Shown: positions 9,801 through 19,662 of the stretch, one piece after another | How positions within the stretch are numbered: the first letter of the stretch is position 1 | Layout of the letters: each line of letters begins with the position of its first letter | Source of the DNA: a virus | IMG/VR virus record: IMGVR_UViG_3300009128_000008 | Location: 1 to 64,000 of that record | Strand: one strand, 5' to 3' | Length of the DNA stretch: 64,000 nucleotides | Translations under genes and position numbers: made by a program | The notes under the pieces: model-generated | What the model was told of the DNA's origin: nothing | What the model saw: the letters and a program-made list of their open reading frames with translations, nothing else | Database searches by the model: none

Positions 9801-12235
9801 TAGGTATTAATATAAAATCTTATATACCTATTAAATGTTGTTGCCCCATCTCTATAAGCACGCAATTTTGGAGAGACATTTTCGATATGCCAATTACTGG
9901 TTGCTAATGCATTAGCGTATGGCGTGTCTTCTTCCTGATGGAGCATTCTCGCGCGCTCATGACTAAATGTTTTACCTTCGTCGGTAACATAAATCTCGTG
10001 CAACCTATGATAATCACCAACTGGAGCCGCATTAATAACGTGCGCGTCATTAAAGCTGATAGAATCTTCCGAAAAATAAAGCTTAACTGGTAATGGTGGC
10101 TCAGAAGAAAATCCAAATCCGCTTCCCGTCCCATGTCGACTATTATAAACAGTAATTAGGGTATATGCAGGATCGCCGGGGCACTGAATAAAAGTTACAT
10201 CTTTTATTACAAATCTGCCATAATCTAAATCATAATAAAAAGGATCACTAAATGGAATTGCCGGCTGAATTACAATAGTTTTTCCTGGCTTCAACTCTGC
10301 CGCTCTTAGATCTAAATTGACCAAATACGTCGTTTCTACTGTAAATGGAACTATCGGATTGCGATTAGAAATATACCCATCCCAATAACCATCTCCATGA
10401 ATATCCACCTGAGCATTATATGTTGGCGCAAAACGATCAAGCTTGCGACCATTAACAACATAATGACGCTCCTTGAAAGGCATAATTACCTTAGTCGGCA
10501 TTTGAGCAGACCATTGATCAGGAAATGTAGCCAAGAATGTTGGGCTGGCAATATCTATATGTGCCGCACCAAATCCAAACACATCATAATCATCACCCGC
10601 GCTCTCACCAATAACATTTTCCGTATAAATATCGGTTATTAGCGTCCCGGCATTATTGACGCCTTTAATTATGGCAAAACTGGCTCCCCCAATCGCATCA
10701 GCCAACATAATACCAAACTCACCCTCGTAAGCAAATGCAATAAAGCGATAATTATATCCAATTTCTCGCAACTTATTATTTGTCGCCTGAACAACAGTGT
10801 CTAATGTATAATCTCCGGGAGTTATGCCGGCATTTCCAGTAACATCAATTGCCGGTAAACTAATAACATGATCATTCGGATTTCCAGTTGGATATAGCTC
10901 AAGATATAAATTATAATGTTCATCATCTAATTGGCCGGCATCAAATCCCAATCCAAGCGCCATAGCTCCGCGAGGATGTCCGGCAATCACACTAGCCACA
11001 ACATCAGTAAAGGCTATTGGTGGGGCGGGGCGAGTAGCATTAGCAGAAGCAATAGCTAATACGCCAGCCGTATCAACATCATATAATGGTCTGTCAATTC
11101 TAGCATAACCATCATAGCCGTCCGCGCCATCCACATCAAATAAATTATAACCATTTAACCTAACAACCCATGTGCTGCCTGGCTCATAACGGATTGAATC
11201 AATATAATAAATCGCCTCAATTCCATTGCCATAATTTATACGAATATGATCGCCTGGTTTTGCCTGGCTGAATTGAGAATCAAATACAAAACCGGTGTTG
11301 TCTGGTTTAAATTCTACTATGTCGTCGCCAAGCGCATTATTATCAACCGGACGGTTGTTTGGCGGATGAACTAAAAATGTATTTACCGGAGTTGGCGGAA
11401 CTACCTGCTCCTTATATCCATCTGGCAAAGTAAAACTTTGAACTCTGCCAATTCGAGGCACAGCATTAGCATGTTTTGTTGCCCGATGAATACCTATATT
11501 AAATAGCTCAAAATCATCAATAGCTTGAAAGGCCTTTTGGGCGTCATTAGCTGATATTGGAATTTCGGCGAAACCACTAGTATCAACCATTATCGCTGAG
11601 GCAAAATGAGCATTAGCAATAGAAAGTTCGTGACCAACTAAAGCGGAATTAATTTCATCTAGTGCTTGTGCAGCTTGTGTCCCAGGCCTTAGCGTGCCAA
11701 ATTTATCCCTAATCCCGTTCCAAACATAGAGCGGATCCCTAGGATCACTTGGCACCGCGTTTAAGTCTATCTGACTCGCCACATGTCTAGCGGGAGAGCC
11801 ATCAGTAAGGAATTGCGCGCCAGTGATATGGGCGTTCAAATCAGAAAATGTAGTATTTGCAAATGTTATTAAAGAATTTAACAAGGCGGAATTTGCAGCA
11901 ATCAATGTATACAAATCCGATGTCGAATGGTCCAAAGTTAATTTAGACTCAACTATTCCCGCATGTATTCCAACTTGAGCATTATCAATAGGTAACGTAG
12001 CCAAACCAACAGATGCTAACGCAGAGGCCCTAATTGTACCATTTGGATTTAGAGATACGTTCAAACGATCTGCAACTGTCTCTAAACTTCCAGACGGATC
12101 GGTTCCAAGCTCGGTCTCAATAGCAAAAACCGCATCTCGTAGTTGGTTTATACTCTCCTCGCCAACTTCGCTTATATTATCATCGACACGTACAATAGTG
12201 GTGTCATCATCGATTGCAAAAGGGTAAACTGTCAT
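6833..12235 (-). CDS. Giant tail fibre/spike with beta-helix and shared C-terminal domain
   Basis: This 1800-aa protein begins with a coiled, helical segment containing 'LRDAVFAIETELGTDPSGS', common at the N-terminus of large phage tail fibres. Residues about 250-1100 are successive beta-rich modules holding six DGY tripeptides. Residues about 1135-1560 have short Asn- and Ile-rich rungs with repeated 'N..I..N.C' spacing, indicating a right-handed parallel beta-helix of the pectate-lyase type. The last 200 residues start with 'NWVVERNINQT' and end in YRW, matching the C-terminal module of the other spike at 12705-16283. It is probably a virion surface protein for receptor binding or polysaccharide contact. 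No catalytic residues can be assigned. Confidence 0.75.
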   Translation of the reverse strand: MTVYPFAIDDDTTIVRVDDNISEVGEESINQLRDAVFAIETELGTDPSGSLETVADRLNVSLNPNGTIRASALASVGLATLPIDNAQVGIHAGIVESKLTLDHSTSDLYTLIAANSALLNSLITFANTTFSDLNAHITGAQFLTDGSPARHVASQIDLNAVPSDPRDPLYVWNGIRDKFGTLRPGTQAAQALDEINSALVGHELSIANAHFASAIMVDTSGFAEIPISANDAQKAFQAIDDFELFNIGIHRATKHANAVPRIGRVQSFTLPDGYKEQVVPPTPVNTFLVHPPNNRPVDNNALGDDIVEFKPDNTGFVFDSQFSQAKPGDHIRINYGNGIEAIYYIDSIRYEPGSTWVVRLNGYNLFDVDGADGYDGYARIDRPLYDVDTAGVLAIASANATRPAPPIAFTDVVASVIAGHPRGAMALGLGFDAGQLDDEHYNLYLELYPTGNPNDHVISLPAIDVTGNAGITPGDYTLDTVVQATNNKLREIGYNYRFIAFAYEGEFGIMLADAIGGASFAIIKGVNNAGTLITDIYTENVIGESAGDDYDVFGFGAAHIDIASPTFLATFPDQWSAQMPTKVIMPFKERHYVVNGRKLDRFAPTYNAQVDIHGDGYWDGYISNRNPIVPFTVETTYLVNLDLRAAELKPGKTIVIQPAIPFSDPFYYDLDYGRFVIKDVTFIQCPGDPAYTLITVYNSRHGTGSGFGFSSEPPLPVKLYFSEDSISFNDAHVINAAPVGDYHRLHEIYVTDEGKTFSHERARMLHQEEDTPYANALATSNWHIENVSPKLRAYRDGATTFNRYIRFYINTYTVASGEYDGYIGQRDPFGDGIFNVGPLTTGRKDVPTRFYDETYNDYIDLVFLDLTAAFPGDPILGSAVPRYVDIEIFPSLRLQDELMILATCEVNWRPDSDTYIVERAQDRRQFGSVDETDFTTSAIEFITSGDRHLHPNGVLRGLDLDYIATTPSGTSEVFFKGGLALVNGHISVINNMSATIPEIFPAGTPYPPPPPISVLWAVCANEHNGLETILITTTKTQYFAETPAGQTYYVPSVTFTELINTRQDLTPIALIVADISSVNITEGDVEDVRKFVDHEGANHPLTWTTEDFVGNFHCVEALKNWINRYDVGQFGVNDSTGGVQKVRVRGVWDVDSTIDLSGFTIPVVFEGDGAVFNVTVPQGFIIDSFVSLYGINFVYNPEGSYTPDDKINIGNGCIYREPQSGANGLSHMMRIERCIFVSEVTSQRPPFINFELNRDDWVSNVRVTDNQFNDADDATAKIQAAIVFVNVDGAGSGPSVLHNTWIENNRCNFAQGIYVISPTDFVGGVITGYGLRTANVNICKNHCGVIGFLTSGVEAASATLLSGVDFTNGLNISENTCHYIASLDTLGDSIFGLGDSAYTSGNVVIDKNNCNWIFAKIQQTAATTASSVQITNNTLRAYNTTYLEDTFWYGSSIVLRAENSAIFVSDYMSTEESIREIIGNNIDQDVVDGVTYQYNNGISASGPSLITNNIIKNFVLDGATASSGYGIFLDDIGPATEDMKVVTNNKIYRGTNDIYAYITGGGWVDHALVVDNYFDNYFVAASAPPVDTDVIKNRGDNWVVERNINQTETIHVHGHEGTWASSEIGAGDGFAFFFGDTNAPDPASNPDITGVAAVMSIGNSPDMFREVFFIVYDRSITTDARFMHYYIDLESYLPKNTYFVQAETRMTVSDDFDTLDYILAVMTHNGPGVPQAGAPTDISSAGTYDITTTAPDSSFRTGVGKSIALLLYWELESAASGDTKKFVAVGDHTIQKAVDITYRW

Positions 12236-12280
12236 TTGTGTAACCTTTTAAAATTATTCAAGATTTTCAAACTGTCTTTA

Positions 12281-12646
12281 TTATTTGGTGTATGGGCCTG
12301 ATGTATTATTCTTCCCTATCTTCTTCATTATATTTTGCTTAACTAGTCTATAAGTCAAACCGCTTATTAGGCCGCAAAATATACCAAAAAACACATGCGC
12401 CGTAGTACTTGTAAATAACTCGGGATAAGGATAACTAGAAATCAGCCATCCCGCCGTTCCACCAAACACCATCGGCATGAGCGGCAACAAAAGCTCTTCC
12501 CATACCTTATTTAGCTTCGTGTCTTTTTTGTTTAATTTCGGAAAGATAAGGCTCAATCCCTTTCTAACAAGCCATACCACGCCAAAAATAACTAAACAAA
12601 ATACAATTATAGATAGAGATTGTTCTATCAGATCCATCGCTAACAC
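12281..12646 (-). CDS. Small membrane protein, holin-like
   Basis: The 121-aa protein has three hydrophobic segments at about residues 9-28, 53-72 and 82-103, linked by a basic loop ('PKLNKKDTKLNK') and ending in a polar, basic tail. Size, topology and charge distribution fit a holin that makes holes in the inner membrane for lysis. It sits alone between the two spike genes, and no soluble endolysin adjoins it. Without that pairing the assignment is tentative; a virion membrane protein is possible. Confidence 0.45.
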   Translation of the reverse strand: MLAMDLIEQSLSIIVFCLVIFGVVWLVRKGLSLIFPKLNKKDTKLNKVWEELLLPLMPMVFGGTAGWLISSYPYPELFTSTTAHVFFGIFCGLISGLTYRLVKQNIMKKIGKNNTSGPYTK

Positions 12647-12704
12647 CCTTATTTTTATTACAAAATTACCTGGTCAAATAAATATGGAATTATGCCGTTA
12701 AATC

Positions 12705-15700
12705 TTACCATCTATAATGTACTCGCAGAACTTTTACCTCAATAGAACATGTGCTTCCATGCGATAAACTACCTAACATACGAAACATAGCTCTATGACC
12801 ATTTCCCACAAGAAAGTCATTATTTGGAGGCGTCATATATAATGTTTCTGTGCCAGTGCCAGAAAATGACACATTATCAGAGTCGCCGGCTGCACTGTCA
12901 TGATTTAATACGCCAATAAAATTAGAAGCTGCCGGAACATTAACAGCACGCAAGTCTAACTCTACATGGACTATACGCACTCCATGTGGAATCACCGACT
13001 CAAACTGAAGCAACCATTTAGGATACCTGGTAGCACTTCCTCCAGCTCCATATGCAATGGTAATTTCTTGCATATGAGTGCCGGTTGCCCCAACATACGA
13101 ATCAGCAAAGTCTCCCCACACGATCTCGCCAAACATAATAATCGGATCTGGCCCCATACCCCAAGTACCACAACAACTTGGCGTAACCTGCACAATGGTG
13201 GTCATATTTTTGTTGCGCTCAAGAACCCACTTATTATCGGGTATAGTGTTATCCCATATCAGAGTTTGTGTAACACCATCCCATGTGAAATCCGAGAACG
13301 CATTATCGACCATCATCCCGCGACCAGATGTAGCGCTCAAATAAATAAACGGACCTGGTAATGGATTTGCATCACCAGTGGCCGGATCTCTCCTCGAAAA
13401 GATATTATCATTAACCAAGGCTTCGCTATATGGCGCATCAGTAGATGGCACATTATCAATATATAAAACACCACCAAATCCTGCCCACCCCATAGGGGGA
13501 ACAATACTGTACATAGATAGATTGTTACCATGGATTTGCATGGCCGAACTCTTACACCAAACACATGTTGTATCGTCTCCAGGATTTACAGGAGGAACAT
13601 AATTAATAATATCAACTATATTTCCTTCAATAACAACTTTACGTATGGTGTCAGTATTATCTGAAGAAAAAGCATCGTAATTATTCACATAAATACCAGT
13701 CATACTTGTCCACGGAGGAATTCCTATCTCATAAGATATTCCGTAAACCCTATTATCGCAAATATTCACCTGATACCCAGGGGCATACACATTTATCATA
13801 CCAAGCTGAGTATACCATGCTCCGTCTGCATTATAATGAAATGCTGGAAATGGTTCGCCTTCTATCCTCTGACTTAGTGTATTTCCATGAATTTTTACTA
13901 AAGGATCTGTTGCAGTATAGGGGTTTAGAAAAGAAACGTCAATATCGATATCAATTAAGATGTGAGTGATATCTACTGCATTACGGGCTGCTTGGAAATC
14001 AGAATCAGATATTATAATATTTCCCTTGTTGGTAGGATCTGACGAGGCATCTACTGAGACCTGTAATGGCAATCCTCCCCCCATAAATTTACAATCACTC
14101 AATTTAAATGATTGTTCCGGAAATGCCAACAATACTGGTAGTGCATATGGAACCCCTAAAACCTCAAACGTAGAATGTGGGCCATGAATCACACAATTTT
14201 CTACCGTTATATCGCGGGACTCTATTAGTATAAATGCATCAAAATCGCCACTAGACAATAATGGGGCTGCAACCGGACCAACGGCTTGAAATCCCTCATC
14301 AGCAATTATGATACAATCTCGCAATGTAACTTTAGCATCGTCCTTCTTAATCCAAAAATAATTATCATCACCAGTAGCCGGAGACAATGCTGTTATAGTC
14401 TCACCAGTCAAATCCATCACACACTTATCCACCAAAATATTCGGGCGTTTTTGCGGACCAGATTGATAATTAATTACCGTATTATCACCAATACCACAGG
14501 CGTATCCATTACCCTCAAATATACAATTTTCTAAGGTGGTAGAATTCACCGCCGGTAACAACACGCTAAGATTGTCTGCAAAAGTTCCATCTTGCTGAAA
14601 ATTACAGTCTTTAACTAAAACATTCTCTGCACCCGTAGCAACATTTGTAATTCCGTTAATATATAAAGCGGTATTTTCAAATATACAGTCTTCTACATGA
14701 ATCGCATGTCTCCTTTCAAGATTCACCCATAATGAATGAAAAGTTGCGGTAGATTCGCTCTGTATATTAATATGTTTTATTGAGTTTGCAATCTCAAAAT
14801 ATCTATTACCCAAAGGATCGGTGGTTACATCGGCAATATTTAGATTAAAAATTGGATATACATTACGCAACTTATTTCCAACAAAATTGTAATCTCTTCC
14901 GCCAGACTGTATGGTAATATCATATGTGCCGGGATTTACCACCACCGTTAGGGGGTATTGAAAGTCTGCAGACAGAATTAAATCTATCGCGTCATCACCA
15001 ATAAAATCTCCACTGGCCCTAGTTGTCCCCCCTTCTGCTTTTCCGGCTATTACATACCACGGATTATGTACGTTAGACCCCCAATTATTACCGGTCATTG
15101 TGGTTTTTAGAGATATGCCTAAGGTCAGATCTACCATAAATAACAGCGGAGTTTCAAAAGTGCCGACAGGACTGGGGGAACCAGTATTTCCAACAATCAC
15201 AATATCAACATCGTCTCCCCCAACACCAACCGTATCCACCAGAAAACAAATCCAAACTGTAGATGGATCGGGATTATTATCTTGTCCAACAACAAAATTA
15301 TTAGTAAGAGTTGCATTACATAAGCTCATCGCAACAAAGCAATTTAAAGAACCACTCGTTGGCGCGGCCTCCTCCCCAAATACTCTTGCCCTGCATTTAT
15401 CGATTACTAAATGATCGGCATCTCCATTGCCAGGATCAAATCTTACAGCAATTTGAAAACCGTCAAAAAAACATCTTTTCAATGTTAAATGAGTCGGTTC
15501 CGTACTTGCATCAACATACCCAATTGCTCGTTGCGTTTTCAGCCTGCCAGTAACCGGGCCATTATTAACCCTTCCAATAAATTTAACATGCTCACAAGTA
15601 AAATTGGACCCTCGCTCACACAATATCATGGGGTTTAGCGGCATTGTAGCAATTGGCTCGCCAGCTACTTGAACGTTACGATCTAAATTATCGCCTATAA

Positions 15701-16283
15701 TTAAGTTATAAAATCTTGTTGAATCTAATGGCGCTCCTGCCTCTAAATCTAATTCTGTAGGTGTGCCGCCATCACCGCCAATAGTTGTGCTAAGAGCTGT
15801 GGTTGAAATCCTAAACATAGGAATCTGATTTGTCTCCCCAACAATTATGGTGCCGGCTATCTCTCCCATAATAGAAACACCAGCAGGAACAATAATTGTA
15901 TTAACAACCGTATATTTACCCGCCAATATTAAAACAATACCGCCATCTGTCAATCTAGTATCATTAAAGGCCGCTTGCATAGCATGTTCAAATGTAGGTA
16001 AACCAGGCTCGCCAATATTATATGATCCCTGGGCATTTCCGCTTAAATCCCCAACACTTACAAAGCCTGACCCACCAGAGGCTATACCAACAGCCAACGC
16101 TTCTAAGGTTTCTTGCACAGTATCATCATGCGGATATAGAATTAATGGAGGATTCATATCGGTCTGATCAGCGGTATGCCTCCAATCGCCTCCAGTATGA
16201 TGCGCAATGAAATCTTGTTTATGGGTTGCCATTTGGCCGCCCTGCTGAACCCTGTTTGACCCTATAAATCTTCTAATAGCCAT
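12705..16283 (-). CDS. Tail spike with parallel beta-helix
   Basis: The 1192-aa protein starts with a short adsorption-type N-terminus. From about residue 90 it continues as a long beta-helix marked by 'GGIVLILAGKYTVV' and many 'ILVDKCVM'-like and 'ITVENCVIHG'-like rungs to about residue 1010. The final domain (about 1018-1192) begins 'KWVLERNKNMT' and ends 'HYRW', matching the C-terminus of the 1800-aa fibre. Beta-helix spikes often bind or cleave surface polysaccharides, but no active-site residues can be named here. The ATG at 16283 follows AGGTG at 4 bases, supporting this start over the internal Met18. It contains no DGY tripeptide. Confidence 0.75.
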   Translation of the reverse strand: MAIRRFIGSNRVQQGGQMATHKQDFIAHHTGGDWRHTADQTDMNPPLILYPHDDTVQETLEALAVGIASGGSGFVSVGDLSGNAQGSYNIGEPGLPTFEHAMQAAFNDTRLTDGGIVLILAGKYTVVNTIIVPAGVSIMGEIAGTIIVGETNQIPMFRISTTALSTTIGGDGGTPTELDLEAGAPLDSTRFYNLIIGDNLDRNVQVAGEPIATMPLNPMILCERGSNFTCEHVKFIGRVNNGPVTGRLKTQRAIGYVDASTEPTHLTLKRCFFDGFQIAVRFDPGNGDADHLVIDKCRARVFGEEAAPTSGSLNCFVAMSLCNATLTNNFVVGQDNNPDPSTVWICFLVDTVGVGGDDVDIVIVGNTGSPSPVGTFETPLLFMVDLTLGISLKTTMTGNNWGSNVHNPWYVIAGKAEGGTTRASGDFIGDDAIDLILSADFQYPLTVVVNPGTYDITIQSGGRDYNFVGNKLRNVYPIFNLNIADVTTDPLGNRYFEIANSIKHINIQSESTATFHSLWVNLERRHAIHVEDCIFENTALYINGITNVATGAENVLVKDCNFQQDGTFADNLSVLLPAVNSTTLENCIFEGNGYACGIGDNTVINYQSGPQKRPNILVDKCVMDLTGETITALSPATGDDNYFWIKKDDAKVTLRDCIIIADEGFQAVGPVAAPLLSSGDFDAFILIESRDITVENCVIHGPHSTFEVLGVPYALPVLLAFPEQSFKLSDCKFMGGGLPLQVSVDASSDPTNKGNIIISDSDFQAARNAVDITHILIDIDIDVSFLNPYTATDPLVKIHGNTLSQRIEGEPFPAFHYNADGAWYTQLGMINVYAPGYQVNICDNRVYGISYEIGIPPWTSMTGIYVNNYDAFSSDNTDTIRKVVIEGNIVDIINYVPPVNPGDDTTCVWCKSSAMQIHGNNLSMYSIVPPMGWAGFGGVLYIDNVPSTDAPYSEALVNDNIFSRRDPATGDANPLPGPFIYLSATSGRGMMVDNAFSDFTWDGVTQTLIWDNTIPDNKWVLERNKNMTTIVQVTPSCCGTWGMGPDPIIMFGEIVWGDFADSYVGATGTHMQEITIAYGAGGSATRYPKWLLQFESVIPHGVRIVHVELDLRAVNVPAASNFIGVLNHDSAAGDSDNVSFSGTGTETLYMTPPNNDFLVGNGHRAMFRMLGSLSHGSTCSIEVKVLRVHYRW

Positions 16284-16370
16284 TTTTCACCTAAAGTTGA
16301 TATACCACACTACAATGACAAAATATTATGCGAATTTTATTAATAAACTTACGGAAATGTCGAGGGACAC

Positions 16371-16399
16371 ATGACATAATGATTCATTGTATGCATAAT
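16371..16399 (+). promoter_or_regulatory. Candidate sigma70 promoter for the plus-strand LAGLIDADG gene
   Basis: ATGACA (16371-16376) and CATAAT (16394-16399) are separated by 17 bases, each one base away from consensus. It lies about 50 bases upstream of the ATG at 16452. An independent promoter makes sense because the gene opposes all of its neighbours. Confidence 0.4.
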
Positions 16400-16451
16400 T
16401 AAATATATGTATGAGCCAAGCAACATATCAGCTAAATTATAATAGGAACTA

Positions 16452-17456
16452 ATGAGAAACTCTAAGGACAAAATAAATATAGACAAAAACTTACTAGAAA
16501 AGTTATACAAAAAATATAAATCTTGCAGAAAAATTGCTAAAAAACTTGGAACAAGTAAAAATACAATAAGAAGGCGTCTTCATAAATACAAAATTAAAAT
16601 TAATAAACAGCCAGACTACTCAAGCTTATTTTCGAAATCAGAATTAGCTGCCTTATATAAAAAATACAAAACTATAAAAGCTGTTTCTAAACATATAGGA
16701 TGCTCGCACAACACTGTAAAAAAACTATTACAACAATATGATATCAATTATAATACTAGTGCTAGAAAAGATTTTTTTAATGAGCGTTTCTTTTCTAAAC
16801 ATACAAGCGCCAATCGCCAAGACAGAATAAAAACATTATACTGGCTAGGTTTTATTGCCGCCGATGGATGCGTCTTAAAAAACCGAAATATGTTATCAAT
16901 AAACCTATCTACAAAAGACCAAACACAACTAGAACAACTAAAGCTGGATATTAATTCCACAGCAAAGCTTTATACCTTCGAAAATAAGCAAAGTAAATAT
17001 AATTCTAAATGGAATAATTCAAGAGTATGCTCAATTCATTTGCAATCAGAAATATTAATAAATGATCTAAATGCTTTCGGAATAACTAACAATAAAACAC
17101 ACAGTTTAAATTTTCCTAATATAATCTTAAACCACCCAGAAATATATGCATTTTGTCTGGGATATTTTGATGGGGATGGGTGCGCATACATAACAAGAAA
17201 AGGGCAATTATTTTTTGACTTGTGTGGTACCGAAAGTTTTCTTAATACATTTAAAAAAATTATAATAGATAATTGCAGCATGCCCGAAAAACAATCTAAT
17301 AAATTACAACACGGAACAAACATTTATCATCTTAGATTTAACGGTAATAATGTCTGCTCCAAAATTTTTAGATGGATGTATCAAGGGGTAATCCATAATA
17401 ACGATTTTTGTATGGCGCGGAAATACAAAATCATAAAACCATACTTAACTCTTTAA
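16452..17456 (+). CDS. LAGLIDADG homing endonuclease with two HTH modules
   Basis: The 334-aa protein begins with two helix-turn-helix-like repeats (about residues 12-50 and 60-97), each of the form 'K.L..LYKKYK....K...H.G.S.NT'. These are followed by a LAGLIDADG domain with both catalytic motifs intact: 'WLGFIAADG' (131-139, Asp138) and 'CLGYFDGDG' (235-243, Asp242). Such enzymes make a site-specific double-strand break that drives copying of their own gene. It is read opposite to the surrounding late genes, with TAGGA before its ATG. Its stop overlaps the stop of the 538-aa baseplate gene by a shared TTAA, consistent with insertion at a gene border. It is related to the larger LAGLIDADG protein at 21408-23138. 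Confidence 0.88.
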   Translation: MRNSKDKINIDKNLLEKLYKKYKSCRKIAKKLGTSKNTIRRRLHKYKIKINKQPDYSSLFSKSELAALYKKYKTIKAVSKHIGCSHNTVKKLLQQYDINYNTSARKDFFNERFFSKHTSANRQDRIKTLYWLGFIAADGCVLKNRNMLSINLSTKDQTQLEQLKLDINSTAKLYTFENKQSKYNSKWNNSRVCSIHLQSEILINDLNAFGITNNKTHSLNFPNIILNHPEIYAFCLGYFDGDGCAYITRKGQLFFDLCGTESFLNTFKKIIIDNCSMPEKQSNKLQHGTNIYHLRFNGNNVCSKIFRWMYQGVIHNNDFCMARKYKIIKPYLTL

Positions 17457-19069
17457 GGTAAAATAATTGTGTGCGTATGACCCAAAACAGGAGTTACTAC
17501 CCCCGCAATAATTTCATGTGAATGATCAGCAGAAATACTCGATGTCTGTGTTATTTGTGCAATATTTGTGATATTTTCACTTATCCTCACCGAATGTAAA
17601 TGCGGTATAGTGCTTGTTCCAGGGCCTCTCAACATACCAATCGAAGTAGAAAGATCTTGTGGCATTGTAGCAGTATTATCAGCCAACTTAATTTGGTAAA
17701 TAGGATCTGTACGGCGAACTCTCTCAGCACTAAACTTCTGAGCACCACTAAATCCCTCAAATATCTTATTTCTAGTTACATTAAGAATTTCATATGCATA
17801 CTGCCTCATACCATCTTCATCATATCGCACCAAAACATCACGGTCTTTAACTGACGGAACCACTAACGTCCAACAATTAGGAATAAATTTTGACTCTAGA
17901 CCAGCCCGATCCAGTAGCAAATCGTCCTCAGCAGGCTCGAATCTCACAAAAATCCTGCCATCACTTCTGCGTGGATTAAAATACTGCTCATACCCCATAG
18001 TAAATCCAGTGCCATAACATAATGGACATCTGGCCTCTGGATATTCAGCGGTAGGAAGGAAACAAGAACATCTAATCCCTGTATGTACTCTGCGCAATAA
18101 CATACAACTTTCACCAGTGCTCTCCAACATCATTTCTTCCCTAGCATGGCTCTGCTCGTTTATAGGAATTCCGCGCAATTGCCGACCAACGCCCAAATAT
18201 CCGTCAGCACAATATAGCTCTCCACCAATATAAGTACCAATACAAGTTCCACTAACTAACATAGATAAATCAGTTCTATGCCACCCAGCATAATCATACG
18301 GCCTAAAATCTGTTTGAGTTGCATCATTGGCCGACATATCAGTAGTTAAAATGTCAGTGTCTACAACCCTATAACCATCTGTAAGTGTGTAGGCATAATT
18401 CGGATATGTAAAATTAGCGGCTTCCATTGCCACGACTTGATTTTCTTCCTCAAAACCTATAAAAAATCTAATAATTGGACTTTGTATCCGAACACCATCA
18501 TATCCATCTACATTATGCATTCTGGCCGTTGTCTCATAATAGCCACGATAATCAGGATCACTAAGTAACAATGAGCTATTAGGAATATCTACAGAATCAT
18601 ACCTAATTAATTCCATCCCAATCTGAACAACACCAAATGCGGGGAATAAATTGATGTCAGATATTGGTATAATTAAATCGGTCTCAGTAATATTGCTTAA
18701 TAAAAGAGCCTCCGGATAAACTCTAAGATTATATCCGTCATAAGCTTCTGGTAACAATGTGGGGTTATATACGTTTAAGTCATACTCAAAAGCTCTTACG
18801 GCGAAATAATACATCTCACCAGGAGTTAGGTCTCTAATTTCGGTTCCCCAGTACCCATCTTCAACATAGACAAGTCTTACACCATCAGAAAACACATTAT
18901 CTCTAACTGTTGAATAATAAATATTATATGCCACATTAAAGCCATACGTGCTCTCAAAAGCACGTTGCCATTGAATAGCTATTCTATACCCATCTCCTCT
19001 AGACACAGCTTCTTGTATGCCTGGCCCAGAGTGTGGTACATAAATTGGATGTCTAAGTATACACGCCAT
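17453..19069 (-). CDS. Baseplate/tail protein with fibronectin-like N-terminus and Cys cluster
   Basis: The 538-aa protein starts with a fibronectin-III-like module (residues about 20-130, including 'YNIYYSTVRDNVF' and 'LTPGEMYYFAVRAFEYD'). The central part has a cysteine cluster, 'CSCFLPTAEYPEARCPLCYG', a possible zinc-binding site. It is followed by 'GFTMGYEQYFNPRRSDGRI', which I associate with conserved baseplate-type proteins of large phages. The C-terminus has several His-containing repeats ('HLHSVRI', 'DHSHEIIAG', 'GHTHTIIL') resembling metal-binding fibre tips. Six DGY tripeptides are present, the highest density in the window. Its exact place in the tail is unproven. Confidence 0.6.
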   Translation of the reverse strand: MACILRHPIYVPHSGPGIQEAVSRGDGYRIAIQWQRAFESTYGFNVAYNIYYSTVRDNVFSDGVRLVYVEDGYWGTEIRDLTPGEMYYFAVRAFEYDLNVYNPTLLPEAYDGYNLRVYPEALLLSNITETDLIIPISDINLFPAFGVVQIGMELIRYDSVDIPNSSLLLSDPDYRGYYETTARMHNVDGYDGVRIQSPIIRFFIGFEEENQVVAMEAANFTYPNYAYTLTDGYRVVDTDILTTDMSANDATQTDFRPYDYAGWHRTDLSMLVSGTCIGTYIGGELYCADGYLGVGRQLRGIPINEQSHAREEMMLESTGESCMLLRRVHTGIRCSCFLPTAEYPEARCPLCYGTGFTMGYEQYFNPRRSDGRIFVRFEPAEDDLLLDRAGLESKFIPNCWTLVVPSVKDRDVLVRYDEDGMRQYAYEILNVTRNKIFEGFSGAQKFSAERVRRTDPIYQIKLADNTATMPQDLSTSIGMLRGPGTSTIPHLHSVRISENITNIAQITQTSSISADHSHEIIAGVVTPVLGHTHTIILP

Positions 19070-19141
19070 TATATCGATATGTCAAAATAGCAGCATAAAT
19101 AAAGTTATATTATCTGGCTTTTAGGATTCTTTTTCTAATTT

Positions 19142-19648
19142 TTAATCCTCATCAAACTTACCCATCAATTCTTTAAATCGTTTTTTTCTCTCCTTTTGTG
19201 GAATCTCGTGGTGGTCTAATACCTTATCTACATATTCTTCGGCCTCATCATCCCCTTTAATATCAGATATATATTTGGTCTGATTTTGAAACCCCTCCTG
19301 CTCAAATTCGTTATCTAAATAGTGTTCTCCGGGTTCACTATGGGTCGGTCCGTCTCCAAAACACTGCTGAAATACGTGAGTTAATTCATGTATCATATAA
19401 TGATCGTCATTACTAAAATCATTATCATCTAAAAGCTTGTAATTAAAATAAATAACACCATGTTCAGTTCTTGCCGAAACCTCAAGGTCTGAAAAACACA
19501 TAGGAATCAGATATATTACACCCGGATCAACTTCATACTCTTCGCATAAATCTAGGTAAACGTCGTTGTCTATGATGCGATCTCTAGATGCATCAATTAA
19601 CTTGAGAAGCTCTTTATGCGGCTTTTTTTGAAGCTCATTCGGCGGCAT
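19142..19648 (-). CDS. HExxH metallopeptidase-like protein
   Basis: The 168-aa protein has a zinc-metallopeptidase signature 'HELTHVFQQ' (His87, Glu88, His91), followed by 'YLDNEFEQEGFQ' about 20 residues on, where a third ligand could lie. The N-terminal half contains 'GVIYFNYKLL', resembling the strand before the active helix in small gluzincin-like proteins. It is cytoplasmic by sequence, with no signal peptide. A peptidase acting on host or virion proteins is plausible, but the substrate is unknown. It sits between the baseplate gene and a DUF5661-like gene at the start of the accessory island. Confidence 0.6.
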   Translation of the reverse strand: MPPNELQKKPHKELLKLIDASRDRIIDNDVYLDLCEEYEVDPGVIYLIPMCFSDLEVSARTEHGVIYFNYKLLDDNDFSNDDHYMIHELTHVFQQCFGDGPTHSEPGEHYLDNEFEQEGFQNQTKYISDIKGDDEAEEYVDKVLDHHEIPQKERKKRFKELMGKFDED

Positions 19649-19662
19649 AATACACCCTTGTT

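Noticed and set aside
6833-12235. Diversity-generating retroelement target in the giant fibre
   Set aside because: No reverse transcriptase gene or template repeat was seen in the window, and no A-biased variable repeat pair was noticed at the C-terminus.
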